A DNA stretch of 64,000 nucleotides from assembly GCA_030374765.1 (NCBI GenBank), contig JARGXX010000117.1, positions 992,001 through 1,056,000 on the forward strand. Reading direction: 5' to 3'. Numbering within the stretch: position 1 is the first letter of the stretch; each line of letters starts with the position of its first letter. Positions 53,301-64,000 of this stretch are shown piece by piece. Source of the DNA: Agarophyton chilense (Eukaryota > Rhodophyta > Florideophyceae > Gracilariales > Gracilariaceae). A model generated the notes under the pieces. That model was not told the origin of the DNA, did no database searches, and saw only the letters and a list, made by a program, of their open reading frames with translations. The position numbers and the translations under genes are program-made.

Positions 53301-55141
53301 GCGGCACCACGACTTGTGGTGATGACTGAACCGTCCTGACGAGGTATCCAAGATCGTTCACCTCGAAAGGGAGTTGTGCACCGCCATTAAGCCAGGCGCG
53401 AATCTTCGTACAGAAGGGGTCACCCTGCTGTTCTCTGACCATCTTCTCCGGGGGTATCGGCACAAAATCACCCGGCGGGGGTTTCTTTGAATCGTCCGAG
53501 ACGAGCAATGCGTCAATATCATCGTCCGATTCCGGGCTTTCGTTCCATTTATCGTGTAACCAATCCGGGTTTCCCGGTGTTCCATCGTCTACGACGAAGC
53601 AAGGTATATCCTCGTCATCGACGGCTAGAGCTTCCCCATTCGTGGGTAAACACGAGAGCGCGTCCGCTTGCGCGTTCTGAGTGCCCTTCTTGTAGATCAC
53701 TTCAAAGTCATATTCCGCGAGGCGGAGTCTCCAACGCATTAAGCGGCCTGACGGCTCCGAGATGGTCATGAGCCATCGTAGGGACGAGTGATCCGTGTAA
53801 ACGGTAAAGTGCACACCCATGAGGTAGGGGCGGAGTGTAGAGAGGGCCTACACAACTGCGAGGCACTCCTTCTCCGACACGGAGTAGTTCCGCTCGTGGA
53901 CATTGAGCGAGCGTGACCAGTACCCAATGGGTGTGCGTTCTCCTTCGGGAGTAGTTTGAAAGAGCGCACAGCCTACCTGGTAGTCGCTAGAGTCCGTGTC
54001 CACGGACAACGGTAGTCCGGGTTTCGGTAGCGAAAGAATCGGTGCTGATGTGACAGCCTCTCTAAGGGAGTTAAAAGCATCCGTCTGGGCGGACGTAAAG
54101 GGGTCCAGTTTAGGTGGTTGACCTTTCCGCAGAAGCGCGTTCAAGGGGGCCGCGATGTCAGCGAAGTTAGGGATAAACCGTCGGTAGACGTTGACCAATC
54201 CTAGAAAGGAGCGCAGTTCCGTCTGGGTAGCGGGTTCTTTCGCCTTGCGAAGGGACCTCACTCGAGCTTCCTCGATCATTACACGTCCAGGACGGGTAAT
54301 GTGCCCGAGATACTTCACAGTATCGGTAAAGAACTCACATTTCCTCAGTTTGAGGGTTATTCCAGCGTCACGTAGCGTGGTCATTATGTCCCTGACTTGG
54401 GTGAGATGGTCATCCAGATTGTCTGAGAATACAATGATATCGTCCAAATAGACGAGGCAAGTACGCCACTTAAAGCGGGCCAACAAAATGTCGATAGCAC
54501 GCTGAAAGGTAGCGGGAGCATTGGTTAGACCAAAAGGCATCCGTTTGAAACGGTAGAGTCCCGAGTGACAGACAAACGCAGTCTTATCTTGGTCCTCCTC
54601 CCTAACGGGAACCTGCCAATATCCCCAATTGGCGTCCAAAGCCGTGAACACGGTAGCAGTGCCGAGAGAGTCGATGTACTCATCCATTCGTGGGATCTGA
54701 TACACGTCCTTGACGGTAACATCATTCAAGCGACGGTAGTCGATGCAAAAGCGCCAGGACCCATCGGGTTTCGGAGCCAGTACCACTTGGGATGCCCACG
54801 GCGACTGAGCCGGTTCGATCACTCCAGCTCGGAGCATTTTGTCCACTTGGAACTGTTCCTCTTCTCGAGCCTTGGGGCCTGCCCTGTAAGGGTGTTGAGC
54901 CACCGGTCGGGTGTTCGGCAATAAATCAATCCGGTGTTCCGTTGTATTTATCTCACCAAGAGAGCCATCCTACATTGTGGTAAACTCCCGTAACATCTCA
55001 CGCAGACTTTCACGGTGTGACTCCGATACATGACCGAGGTCGAGTTCCTCGAGTTCTTTCACGGGGTCTACCCGGTCGTAACTCGTCGGAACGGGCTTCT
55101 TTTCTGTTTCGGCAGGTTGCGATTCCGAATCATTTCGGTGA
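50395..55141 (-). pseudogene. pol: Element D RT-RNase H-integrase-chromodomain
   Basis: One frame from about 55150 to the stop at 50395. It is broken by TAG 54970-54972 and TAG 53848-53850 (both at Trp codons) and TAA 50779-50781 (at a Glu codon of A). RT is intact in its own motifs: DGSWRFCIDYRRLN, RMPFGLTNAPATFQ and VYLDDIIVF (catalytic box 54439-54450). RNase H: SVDTDSSDYQVGCALF; VYTDHSSLRWLM. Integrase: HHCC finger ending CTECAKN, core DRFSK, LLSDNGKQFASRF, QVERFNRT; GPY/F VADGPYKVISV. A tail of about 430 residues rich in Ser/Pro/Thr precedes the chromodomain (FVVDHIVGHSY, YLVRWYGLGPEWDS) at 50395-50600. Unlike C, the chromodomain is still in frame with integrase. Confidence 0.9.
51982..51994 (-). 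promoter_or_regulatory. Internal polypurine tract copy 2 (D)
   Basis: TCAGGAGGGGGAG in the post-integrase linker. It shares the D-specific CTCAGGAGGGGGA form of the LTR-adjacent tract rather than the CTAAGG form of C. Confidence 0.5.
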
Positions 55142-56142
55142 TTAGACGGCAGTTTCCTCCCCCTCCTTAGAGTGAACGAGACCGAGGACTTCGGCAGCGG
55201 TCAGCTTAGTGGGGACCATCGCGGTGGGGTGAGGCATTACCGATCCAATAACTTGGTTTTTCACCAGTGACTGGGGGTTTGAGCCCAGATTGGCAACGAG
55301 CACGGTGAACGGCTTGTCTGGGACAATCTGCGCGAATCCATTCGCCACGGCGAGTTGATATCCATCGTACAGAGATGAGAGAGGCTGAATGACTCGTAAA
55401 CCGTGTTGACGGGAAGTGACACGCACCCATACTTGGGACTCTTGCGGGATTCGGACAGATGCAGCCACGCGGAGCTTGGTAGACTCCCGAGAAGCGGGTG
55501 GAGGTTCCTGCGCGGCAGGGAGCGGTACGTGCTTCTTGGAGGCACGCCGCAGCGGACGACGGACAATCGGGACCGACGAGCCGTCTTCCATCTCAACACG
55601 CTTTAGGCGGGGCCTTATGGCGTCAACGAATCTGTCACAGAAGTCACATCCCAAGATGATGGGGGCAGCCAATTTCCGGCATACAATAAAGTCGAGTTTC
55701 ACCACGAAGGAGCCCAAGCGAACGACGAGAGCGACGGTTCCAACCGTTGACAACGGGTTGTTATTTGCGTCCGCGACGTCGGGCGCCACGCCAAGGCGGA
55801 TCTGAGACCGCAAGGGCGGGGGCAGCAGCGACTCCACGATGAAATTCGGACCAGCACCTGTGTCCAAAACAGTAAGGACTCGAACCATAAACTGGGTAGA
55901 AAGGCCAAGGTCTGCATAAACCTTGTAATTGCGCTTGGCCATTACTAAGACTCTATCCGGGAACCGGCGGTTAAGAACACGTTTCCACGGTCGACGTAGA
56001 ACACCAAAGTGTTCAGAGTCCACGTCTGAGACGGCCTGTTTCCTCGTAAGGATTGTGACCGGGGAGCAAGGCGGAGACGCCTCAGGCGTCGTCAACCTCA
56101 CTGTTGGGGACGCCTCTCCCGAAGAGGACACTCCCGAAATCA
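55142..56142 (-). pseudogene. Element D protease region
   Basis: In the -1 frame relative to gag and open across the gag stop. Retropepsin motif VLDTGAGPNF (DTG at 55856-55864) and AAPIILGCDFCDRF. It ends at TAA 55142-55144, one base out of register with the RT frame. In C the same junction is continuous, so D has suffered a single-base-type frameshift within the 30 bases around 55142, next to an internal polypurine tract. Confidence 0.8.
55157..55169 (-). promoter_or_regulatory. Internal polypurine tract copy 1 (D)
   Basis: TAAGGAGGGGGAG in the protease-RT linker, identical to the copy at the same place in C. Confidence 0.5.
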
Positions 56143-56149
56143 GTTTTCC
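56106..56149 (-). promoter_or_regulatory. Putative -1 frameshift site and hairpin (D)
   Basis: Gag ends GAA AAC TGA; heptamer GGAAAAC at 56143-56149. Downstream CCTCT-TCGGG-AGAGG makes a 5-bp stem. The stem position is as in A, but the paired bases are changed on both sides, which suggests conserved pairing. Confidence 0.5.
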
Positions 56150-58269
56150 TGAGTCCCATCCGCCTGGGGCGGGGCCTCAGAATCCTGAACCACTAGCAAT
56201 GGGGCGCCAGCGGCGGGGTTTGAAGGAACGGGGCGGTGGTCGGGAGCCTGCTCGGCAGGGTAAAGCAACGCATTGCGCGGTTTCGCCTCCGGAATACTCC
56301 GTGGAAAATCGATCTTCGCTCGAAGATACGACGTCATCGGAACAATCCGCTTTTCCCCTGGGGTCAACGCCTCATAATTACCGATTACTCGGGCTACTTC
56401 CCTCATGGTGAGGATACAGTCCGGTATAATGTGACCGTGTTCGTAACATATGTGGCATATGAGTCCCGGGCGTGAGGGCTGCAAACCGGAGCGAGCATCC
56501 GTGAACTTCACCGCTTGGCGGGCATCCTTCCATCCAGGGCGACTCTGTCGGAGCGCACCGTTTGAATACGGGATGCGAGGTCCGTGAACACGGGGAGAGT
56601 CTGCGTACAGCAGGGGTCCATCCTGGGCCGTGTCATATGATTCGTCCGTCGTAGACGGTAGTTCGGTTGTCGGGACCGAATGGATATCGCTTCGGGCGAA
56701 GTGTACGTTGTCGTACTCCTGTTGGGAGCGCTCACTCGCAATCAGCGATAGGGATGGCGACTTCGTTTCCATCACTAACGCCTTGGCGGTTCGCGACCTG
56801 TGTCCGGGGGCACGAGCTCTTAAAGCGTCACCTTCCGCTTGCGCGTGTTGGACCAACTCCAGATACGTGGTTTTCCTTCGGTCTTCCCGGTAACGGGCCA
56901 CGAGTGTTCGGATAGTGGGGTTCAGTCCATCGATGAACATGGTGCAGCGCTCTCCGGCGGATTGTACGTTCCCACTACGGTGGAAAGCCTTGTTCAGGCG
57001 CACCGAAAATTCGGTTTCCGTTTCTCCAGACTTCTGGCGCGTATCGCGAAGAGCGAGAATGGCCGACTGAATCGCGTGATTAGTGGCGTAGGACCTCAAG
57101 AGGTATTGTACTGCTTCTGGCCAGCAGGTTACCCCTCCTTCGGAGGCTCTAGACGAACCTCTTACAGAGTTGTATTGATCCTCGGCGAGGCCTTTCATAA
57201 AGTACGGGAGTGCAATAAACGCCTGTCCTTCGGTCATACCGAGAATATCCGCTTCGGCGACGAACCTCGCAAGGAAATCCAACACCAAAATGGGGTCTTC
57301 TCCAGAAAAGTTCTGGTTCCTGAGGGACAGTTGCATACGATTTATGCAATCCTTCACTCTACCCGTGCCACGGGGCGTGCGATCCAAAGAGGAGTTCTCT
57401 AGCCGATAGTATCGGTAAGAAACCAACTTCTTGTACAGGGGGTTGGTGCATTTCAGCTCCTTCAACCCGGAGTGTTTCCTTCCCTTCTCGCGGGCGCGGA
57501 TCACACCTTGGGTGGCAGACGACCGTTTAGAACGGGATGAACGCCTGCGATGGCCATCGTCAGAAGAAGAATCTGACGAGTCCGACCCATTTGAATGGTG
57601 AGAGCCACGCGACGACCGTGAGGAGTTCGACGAGTCCGAGTCATCGCTGTCACGCTTTCCACGCCGACGGCGGGTATCGTCCCTTTTCCTCTCGTGTTTC
57701 GCTTGGTGCGACACAGCAACCGGCTTCTTTGGGACGTCTTCCATCAAGATGGTTTGCTCTAACGTCTGGAGACGGGCGCTAACACGATTGAATCGGGTCT
57801 CGACACCTTCCACGTAAGCGGCAGGACCACCAAAACATTCCAACAGGGTGTTGACGTCCGCCCGCAACACGCTGAGGTCGTCAACCACTTCCTTCATAGA
57901 AGAGCCATCACACCTGGAACGCAGGGCTTCGAACTCTTCCACGAAGGCATTGTGCGCTTCCCGCATTACGCGGATCTGCTGCCTCACACTTGAGTTTATG
58001 TCGATGTGGAACTCGTTTTTCTGGGCCTTTTCGTCGGCAGGAGCCGGGTCATCCACGGCAGGGGCCGGACCAGCACCAGAGTTAGGTCCGTTCTTCGACG
58101 CCTTAGGCGGTATCTTGTTGTTCTTGGAGGAGTTCGACCCCTTACTCTTGCCTTTCGGAGCGGCCTGAGGTAACGGCGGGGGAACCCTTCCAGGGTCCGC
58201 AGGCGCCACGTCATTGATGGAACGGCTCCGCGTGATCGCGGGTTCCGCTTCCGTCGGTAGTCGTGACAT
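56140..58269 (-). CDS. gag: gag of element D (intact)
   Basis: 709 residues from ATG 58269 (MSRLPTEAEP); the open frame extends farther upstream into the LTR, but this ATG matches the A copy. Domains: basic/Pro-rich N terminus, coiled-coil-like middle (VRQQIRVMREAHNAFVEE), Asp/Ser tract (SDDSDSSNSSRSSRGSHH), Gag core (FSGEDPILVLDFLARF to LRDTRQK) and CCHC knuckle (CHICYEHGHIIPDC). The C terminus is Gln-Glu-Asn-stop at the recoding site. This is the only intact gag in the window, so it could assemble particles. Confidence 0.9.
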   Translation of the reverse strand: MSRLPTEAEPAITRSRSINDVAPADPGRVPPPLPQAAPKGKSKGSNSSKNNKIPPKASKNGPNSGAGPAPAVDDPAPADEKAQKNEFHIDINSSVRQQIRVMREAHNAFVEEFEALRSRCDGSSMKEVVDDLSVLRADVNTLLECFGGPAAYVEGVETRFNRVSARLQTLEQTILMEDVPKKPVAVSHQAKHERKRDDTRRRRGKRDSDDSDSSNSSRSSRGSHHSNGSDSSDSSSDDGHRRRSSRSKRSSATQGVIRAREKGRKHSGLKELKCTNPLYKKLVSYRYYRLENSSLDRTPRGTGRVKDCINRMQLSLRNQNFSGEDPILVLDFLARFVAEADILGMTEGQAFIALPYFMKGLAEDQYNSVRGSSRASEGGVTCWPEAVQYLLRSYATNHAIQSAILALRDTRQKSGETETEFSVRLNKAFHRSGNVQSAGERCTMFIDGLNPTIRTLVARYREDRRKTTYLELVQHAQAEGDALRARAPGHRSRTAKALVMETKSPSLSLIASERSQQEYDNVHFARSDIHSVPTTELPSTTDESYDTAQDGPLLYADSPRVHGPRIPYSNGALRQSRPGWKDARQAVKFTDARSGLQPSRPGLICHICYEHGHIIPDCILTMREVARVIGNYEALTPGEKRIVPMTSYLRAKIDFPRSIPEAKPRNALLYPAEQAPDHRPVPSNPAAGAPLLVVQDSEAPPQADGTQEN

Positions 58270-58408
58270 GGTTGTAGCGTTGACCACTAAGAATAGGACA
58301 ACAAAAGCGTCCACCAAGTGGGTCAAAACCAAGAAATTGGAAAGCAGATCTTGACGAGAGAAGACAACACAGCAATGTGAAAAACAACCAAACCAGGTCC
58401 CCTTAGCC

Positions 58409-58426
58409 TTCTTAGTCGGGAGACCA
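58409..58426 (-). promoter_or_regulatory. Element D primer binding site
   Basis: TGGTCTCCCGACTAAGAA on the element strand, three bases after the 5' LTR. It differs from A and C at one base. Confidence 0.75.
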
Positions 58427-58429
58427 GTT

Positions 58430-59223
58430 TGTAGTGCAACGCCAAGGGCGGCGGAAACACACGAAGATGTCCGAGTCTTCCTCCAAGGAGGGTAGCACGG
58501 CGACGGAGCCTCTCCGGAGTGAACACGACTAAGTCGGGGTGTAAGGCCGAGGTTCACCGGCACGCCAAGCGGGGAGAGTGCGGGATGCTAGAAGGGAGCA
58601 GACCAGGTATGAGCTGTATTCCACGGGAGTGGGAAATTGATAAAGGGGGGACCACCCAGTGGGGGCGATCGGGGGCATGGGCCACAAGAGCCAAAAGAAA
58701 TATGTAGCAAACCCAATACTGGGGCGAGAACACGGCAGTGGTATGAAAGATATACACGCTAGCAGCGGTGAGTCTCCTGTTGACGCAGGGTGGATAAGTC
58801 TACCGTTAGTAACGCGGCTTCACCTCCGTAGAGTGTGGAAGACTCGCGAAAGAGGAAAAAGACTTAGAGCCAAGAACCCTGGTTGGGGAGGTTTACTGAG
58901 TGTCAGGGCGAGATCGCCCTGGCACTATATAGTGTAGACTACTGTAGAGAGCTCCCTAACATAGTGTAATAAAGATAAATAAATAGAGAAATATCCAGCT
59001 ATGCTGTGCCAACCTGTCCTGGGCCACCCGTGGTACACGTGGGTAAGTCACACCCGAATCGGGGCCACGGCGCACGGCCGCCGGTGCACTTCGCGTACAA
59101 CGCGTATACACCTGGCTACGCCAACCCGCTAGTAGCGGTATTACTCATAGATCTCACAAGTATCGCCCGAGGCGGAAAAACAACCAAGTCCTGGAAAACG
59201 GCCCTCACGAGGGTTGCACTTCA
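58430..59223 (-). repeat. Element D 5' LTR
   Basis: 794 bp, 10 differences from 47450-48243. TATA/hairpin unit at 58904-58933. Confidence 0.93.
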
Positions 59224-59228
59224 CTTTT

Positions 59229-59760
59229 CTACTTGTAAAAGAATGAAACGCTGTCCAAAGGTCTGGAGAGGAATATATCGGAAGGCATCAAGTAGGACTC
59301 ATGTCGCCGACATTAGTTCGTTGGGGGGGTTTCCGTAGGGGAGGTTGATGCCACGTTCAAGGAAAGTACCCCTGTTAATGGATCTTGCTGAACATGGATC
59401 GAGTATCATTGCTAAAAAATATTCTGGCGGCCTCGGTTCATATTATCTCATTACACCAACAGATATCCAGGTACTGTCTATGACAAAATAGATTACTCGC
59501 ATTGAAGAACAGGTTAAGAGAACTAAGAAGCCTTTTTCTGGAGTGAAGGCGGAAGACTATCAAGCAGTGATGAGGAAGTTAGTAAGACAGGCTGGTAGAG
59601 CGAAAAATAATCCTGTCTAGCCGACCAAGAAACCAAATGCCAAGGACGTTGGCAAATCGTTAAAAACTGTTAAGGGATACCTTCAACAACAAAAATCCTT
59701 TCGGCTCTCAACGAATTAATACCGACCTAAATTCAGTCATTCAAAGCGGTTTACACCAGT
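59229..59760 (+). pseudogene. Possible continuation of the decayed gene interrupted by D
   Basis: After the target duplication, plus-strand text in one frame keeps a Lys/Arg-rich coding look, with SYYLITPTDIQVLSMTK, ITRIEEQVKRTKKPFSGVK and YQAVMRKLVRQAGRAKNN separated by isolated stops. It may be the other part of the locus at 46.2-47.3 kb. No family recognised. Confidence 0.25.
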
Positions 59761-62100
59761 GCATTCACATCTTTCAACGTTCCGCTGCAAGATTGGGCTG
59801 GGGGTTTAGATAATCATGTGGAAACTTAAACAGAAAACCGTTTAAGTCAGTTCGTCAGATTTCTGCATTCGACTCGCAGAATTCTGCCACTCGGAATCAG
59901 TTTTCTGGCAAAATCATCATAACAAAAAACTGCCTCCTGGAAAATTAACTTAGAGATCGGAACTTATGAAAAAAGTAGACAGTTTAATTAGGAATGTAGT
60001 AGTAGACCTGTCTGTTAGAATTTAAATGAGGGTTTGGTCTATTATTTGTTTTTGGGGGGTGGGGTTGAGCTGATTGGGACTCAATTATTTTTCGGTTAAG
60101 TGGCTCGGATGCTATCGATTGGTACTATATAACACTCTGGCTTCGTAATAAAAAGTGAACTGTTATTGTCAAAAATTAAAGTTTCCCCTGGCAATATTAC
60201 TTAGTTAAAATGGGGAATGTTATGGTACGTGCGTAGCGTGCTGTTACCACAGTCAAAGAGAGGAAATTTTAAATGGAAGGTTTAATGTAGTAAGATGTAG
60301 GAACATATTACTGAAGCTCTTGGAAACTTGAATTAATCACTTCACGTGTCGTACAAAAAGTTGCACGACAACTACCACTCAAAAGTGAAACCATTTCAAA
60401 AAAAGATGAAAAATGCACGAACTTAGACCGATTCTTAAATTTTTTGGGTTCTTATGTGAGTTTCGAGGAAAAAACCCTCAACTTTTAAAGAAAATCTCAG
60501 AAATTTTTGATGATGAGGGTGGCTCCCGTCCTTAGAGTCAACGAATTGTGGACGTAGTTTAAGGCCCTTAAAGAAAAAATGAAGTGGATAAAGAAATCCG
60601 AACATAAACACCACCTCAGGGCCCAAAAAAGCTCGAAACCTGCTCAAGTGGATCTAAGTCTCCGAGGAAAATGCGAGAAATGTAGTATTTGACGGATTCG
60701 GATACCCAATGCATCCTTTTTTTCGTCTAAGTACGATGATTATCATATAAAGCTGTTACTGCATGGATTGAGTCATGAGCGACATCCTGCAGAGTTTGTT
60801 TGTTTCACATGCGAATTGGCTTGCAACGGCGCTTGTAGAGGATGACCAGGTGGTAGGTAAGTCAACCCTGCGTAGATGGAAGCCTATTAAAGCCGACTAC
60901 GCTAGAGCCGGGGACCCTTTACTGTAGAGGGGTTAATTGGCTCACCAAATTTGATATGTAGATATTGAATTGTGGCTCTCACCTCTGTGCACAGTACATA
61001 TGGTACGGAGGTGAGCGCCAACTCTAAAGCAGAGGAGACAACAACGGGTTCAAAAATGTCTTTTTCTTTGTTCAGGATTCCTTAACCAGAGATCCGGGCA
61101 AGCTACAACAAGTAGTTTTCTGTTCAACAACGGTTGTAGTCTACCAACTACCCTTATTAGCAAGAGGGGCTTTACAACCCCCATCTTCAAGCTCGCTACT
61201 GCTGACGCTCTACCACCCCCTATTCTCTTTTGCCGCATGCACTCCTATCGGCGGTCCAAACGCTGTCGCAGGCGTCTGCTCTCTCCATTAGAGCAGATAC
61301 TACAAGAAATCTGAACGGAAACCCAAATTTGTGAAAAAAGAAAAGCTCGACGGCGCCAAACACGGAACCACACGAAACTAACCCGCTCCCAGCCAAAATA
61401 AACCTTATCTTAAAGCTGATATGAAAGAAGTACCACCTGCCCAATAGCATGGGCGACAAGGACATAGTTTAGGAAATCAGAAATTGGCCGTGTTCCTGTT
61501 AACGAAGTGACGTTACCGAGAAAGGCCAGAATGGGACCGAAACATATGCAGAAAGGTTCAAATTTTCTGGCTCTGAGGGTGGTTCGGGTGTTTCCAAAAT
61601 CTGGCCCAAAAAATACGTCTGGGGATGTTCGAAAAGTTGCCTCATCCACCACCGCCATTCCGAAACATGTACAACACCGACGTGCTTTGGTTATATCTTA
61701 AACATATTTCTAGCTGATGATGCAAAAGAATTCTACAGAGAACGATAACATATGTAGCGGCAAAGATGTGCATGGGTGTCTATGTATATTTACCGAACTA
61801 TTCTCTTATGGTTTCGTTGGCAGTATAAAAAGCGTCCCAACAATTTATAAAAGCTCTACGACAAAAAGCAGTCAGACAGCGCTAATGGGCTTTAAAAGTG
61901 TGTAGTGTTGTTGATAGGAAGCCCTAAACCTCGTCGATTTCCGTCTCAGGTAGCAAAAGCAAATACGTTTAAGCGGACTAAATTCGGTCTATCAATTTTC
62001 AAACTAGTGCCTAAGTGATGGGCCTACATTCCCGAAAGAGGCACCAGAAACATGCAAGAACAAGTCGAAACGCAAGCAAATGTCCGGCACAGCATGTCTG
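59761..62100. other. No recognised gene
   Basis: AT-rich, no frame over about 82 codons and no motif. I see no LTR partner of other elements here. Confidence 0.4.
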
Positions 62101-62156
62101 TACGCACGCACGCATAATCACACGCTCACGCGAACACACCCGCGCACACACACTGA
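62100..62156 (+). repeat. CA/CG-rich simple repeat
   Basis: A stretch of alternating CACGCACGCAT, CACACGCTCACGCG and CACACACAC dinucleotide blocks. Confidence 0.6.
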
Positions 62157-62401
62157 ATGGAAATCGGTTCGTACACCATCATTGTTCTACTCAAGTGCTG
62201 AATGATACAATAGTAGCGAGTACAAAGCAATAGACATATGTAAAGTGAGAGAATAGTTAGGTAGCCAAGGTCAGAGGTGACACTACATATAGGGACTTTT
62301 CATCTCCCAGACTATTCAGTAGGATTTCGCTCGCCACTTCCGTTACTCGTTAGAACGTCGAGGAGTTTAAAATACTTCTTCTCTGAGGACTTAGATCGTC
62401 G

Positions 62402-62872
62402 GTGCGCCTTGCTAGATCTCTTTCGCTGATACCTGTGCGTCTCTCTACCCGAATCAAAGATCTCAGTATCTTACACTTTGAGCAACAGAATCGCTTCACG
62501 GGAAGTCGTGCGTATTTGCAGACGAGAAAAAAGAACACAAAGCCCAAGCAAATATACGAGAAGGCGAATGAAAGTAGACTTCCTCATCTTCGAACGGCCT
62601 TCGATGAGTTTTCGCCCTCCCGCTGCGTTTCCAACCACATCGTGGCATCGATCGTAGAAAAGTGCACAACCTTTCCACTCTCTCTGGCCGAATTGCGAGA
62701 GGTCCTAACGACGGTCCTGTTTTCCCTAAAGAAGAATGATACTAAAGATAAGTTTCAGCGTGGGTTTGGGTCAGCGGCGTTCATTTTCAGGCGCAGAGTC
62801 TTGTACCGGTGCTTTCGGAACACTTGGTGCTATACTGTCAGGCGGCTTGATCTTAGCGAAGACAGCAGCTGA
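62402..62872 (+). CDS. Hypothetical ORF, 156 codons
   Basis: The longest frame in the right tail. The protein is basic (KNTKPKQIYEKANESR) with no domain I know. An overlapping frame on the plus strand (62736-62957) and one on the minus strand (62771-63022) make the true coding frame uncertain; it may be chance or an exon. Confidence 0.15.
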   Translation: MRLARSLSLIPVRLSTRIKDLSILHFEQQNRFTGSRAYLQTRKKNTKPKQIYEKANESRLPHLRTAFDEFSPSRCVSNHIVASIVEKCTTFPLSLAELREVLTTVLFSLKKNDTKDKFQRGFGSAAFIFRRRVLYRCFRNTWCYTVRRLDLSEDSS

Positions 62873-64000
62873 GATGGGCAGATGCGCCCGTATATGCCGG
62901 CATGGTTGGTTGAGCATGTCTCTAGAGGCGTCCATTACATATTTTGGCAGCATGTGATGGCTGCTCAATACCGGAATGAGAAGCGTGTGGAGGGAAGGAG
63001 TGAGTACGGCCATAGGATGCAAATTGCGAACGGAGCAAATACGACTAGGGCAGGTAACGGCTGTACGCGATGAGCTACTTTCACATCTTCTTGGGGCACC
63101 TTCTCAACACAGCTTGGAAACAGGCGACGATCGAGTTTTTCAACAACGCAGGGTATCTTTTAGTGAAATGGTCCCCATACGAGCAATGCAAGATGCGACA
63201 TGCTGAGGTAACCATGTCTTGCGTGGCTCGTGCCGACGTGGCGCCCGCTCCTTCCCCGGAGAATAACCCCTCCACAGTTTTGATCTCTGTAAATGACCCA
63301 AACCTGTTGTTTCCGAACGAGAGTCACTACAAAAAGTTCGTCAGTTCCCGGCCGGAGCGCATGTTGATGGTGTAGCACGACGGCCTTCTCAGGCTCCCGA
63401 AGCGTAGGTGAGACCTTTGAAATCACCGCGGCGAATAGATGAGATCGTGGAAGCGTGGTATCCACCTCATGGATGGGGCCGCATATACCAAGCGAGCTCT
63501 GTCCTGTTTTGAGCACTCATCAGATATCAGCGACATATAGGCATCCTACAAGCAATCTATTGCAGCATTGTATAAAGTGTTTGTCGTTTTTCGTGCCGTC
63601 CTGAACAGCTGAAGCTGAAGACCAATTCTAGACACCGGTGGTACCGCATCGCCGAGTGCAAGAGAAGCAGGCGCTGGTAGTGCCTCGTAAAAAGAATGTG
63701 CTGCGTTTCAGTCAACGCTAGATGAAATTTTCAAAACTGATGCCACCGGGCGGGATGATTGAGCGCGGGCTACCGAGAACCACGTGCGCAGTGCCCGAGG
63801 TATTTTAATTTTCTGAGCATTTTGAAGAGAAGGTCGATAGAAGTTCCTATGATTATAATGTTGCAAACCAGGGTGACGCAGGCGGATCGCACCCCATTGA
63901 TAGCCTTGACAGAATTCAGTTGGACATGTGAGGAGACCCATGAAAAGTAAAATTTATTTGCTAGACTACATACAACTACACATGCGTGATAGAGTCGGAG
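62873..64000. other. No recognised gene
   Basis: Plus frame 63070-63375 (101 codons) and minus frame 63160-63516 (118 codons) overlap, and neither shows a known motif. A minus frame at 63708-63941 is likewise unrecognised. An intron-bearing host gene cannot be excluded. Confidence 0.3.

Larger units (their letters stand above)
47450..59223 (-). mobile_element. Element D: full-length Ty3/gypsy chromovirus with antisense ORF
   Basis: 11,774 bp reading on the minus strand: LTR (58430-59223), primer site, intact gag, -1 site, protease, RT, RNase H, integrase, linker, chromodomain, antisense ORF, polypurine tract, LTR (47450-48243). By my count the LTRs differ at 10 of 794 positions, the lowest of the four elements. 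Pol has three nonsense codons and one frameshift, so this copy is inactive but recent. Confidence 0.93.

Noticed and set aside
60860..60930. A possible tRNA-like stretch
   Set aside because: No cloverleaf with a matching acceptor stem and T loop could be drawn. No tRNA gene was found elsewhere in the window either.
62100..62156. Short repeats considered as a CRISPR-like array
   Set aside because: Dinucleotide simple repeats without spacers, in a eukaryotic context.

Overview
This is a eukaryotic, repeat-dominated window. There is no operon structure, no rRNA or tRNA gene and no CRISPR array. It contains four long Ty3/gypsy-type LTR retrotransposons, at least three decayed Ty1/copia pieces, and one long intact reading frame that looks like a host gene derived from a hAT transposase. 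The host cannot be named from sequence alone. Compact chromodomain Ty3 elements mixed with copia relics would suit a red alga or another protist.

Layout. 0.6-3.0 kb: minus-strand Ty1/copia relic. 3.5-12.4 kb: element A (+), a Ty3-type chromovirus with nearly identical LTRs whose RT, RNase H and integrase are missing. 13.7-31.5 kb: older element B (-), about 6 kb, split inside its RT domain by element C (16.7-28.5 kb, -). B also carries a roughly 0.6 kb insertion of its own. 36.0-39.0 kb: BED-finger/hAT-like gene (-). 40.7-41.3 kb: copia gag relic (+), abutting a copia gag-pol relic (-) at 41.3-45.1 kb. 46.2-47.3 kb: decayed unrecognised gene. 47.5-59.2 kb: element D (-), full length with a perfect 5-bp target duplication. 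The tail to 64 kb shows nothing recognisable.

Elements A, C and D are relatives. They share a primer binding site, a gag that ends in an AAC sense codon plus a stop codon, and a -1 shift into protease-pol. All carry a C-terminal chromodomain and the same purine-rich polypurine tract. By eye their LTR pairs differ at about 1.3-1.8% of positions; those of B differ at about 10%, which fits C having jumped into an older B.

The most unusual content is in C and D. Both carry a long homologous open reading frame on the strand opposite to gag-pol, between the chromodomain stop and the 3' LTR (17792-19519 and 48279-50216). Each copy has one in-frame stop at a different place, and the product is unrecognised. 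A second oddity is that A, C and D each repeat the LTR-adjacent polypurine tract at two internal, homologous places in pol. This recalls the central polypurine tracts of lentiviruses and Ty1.
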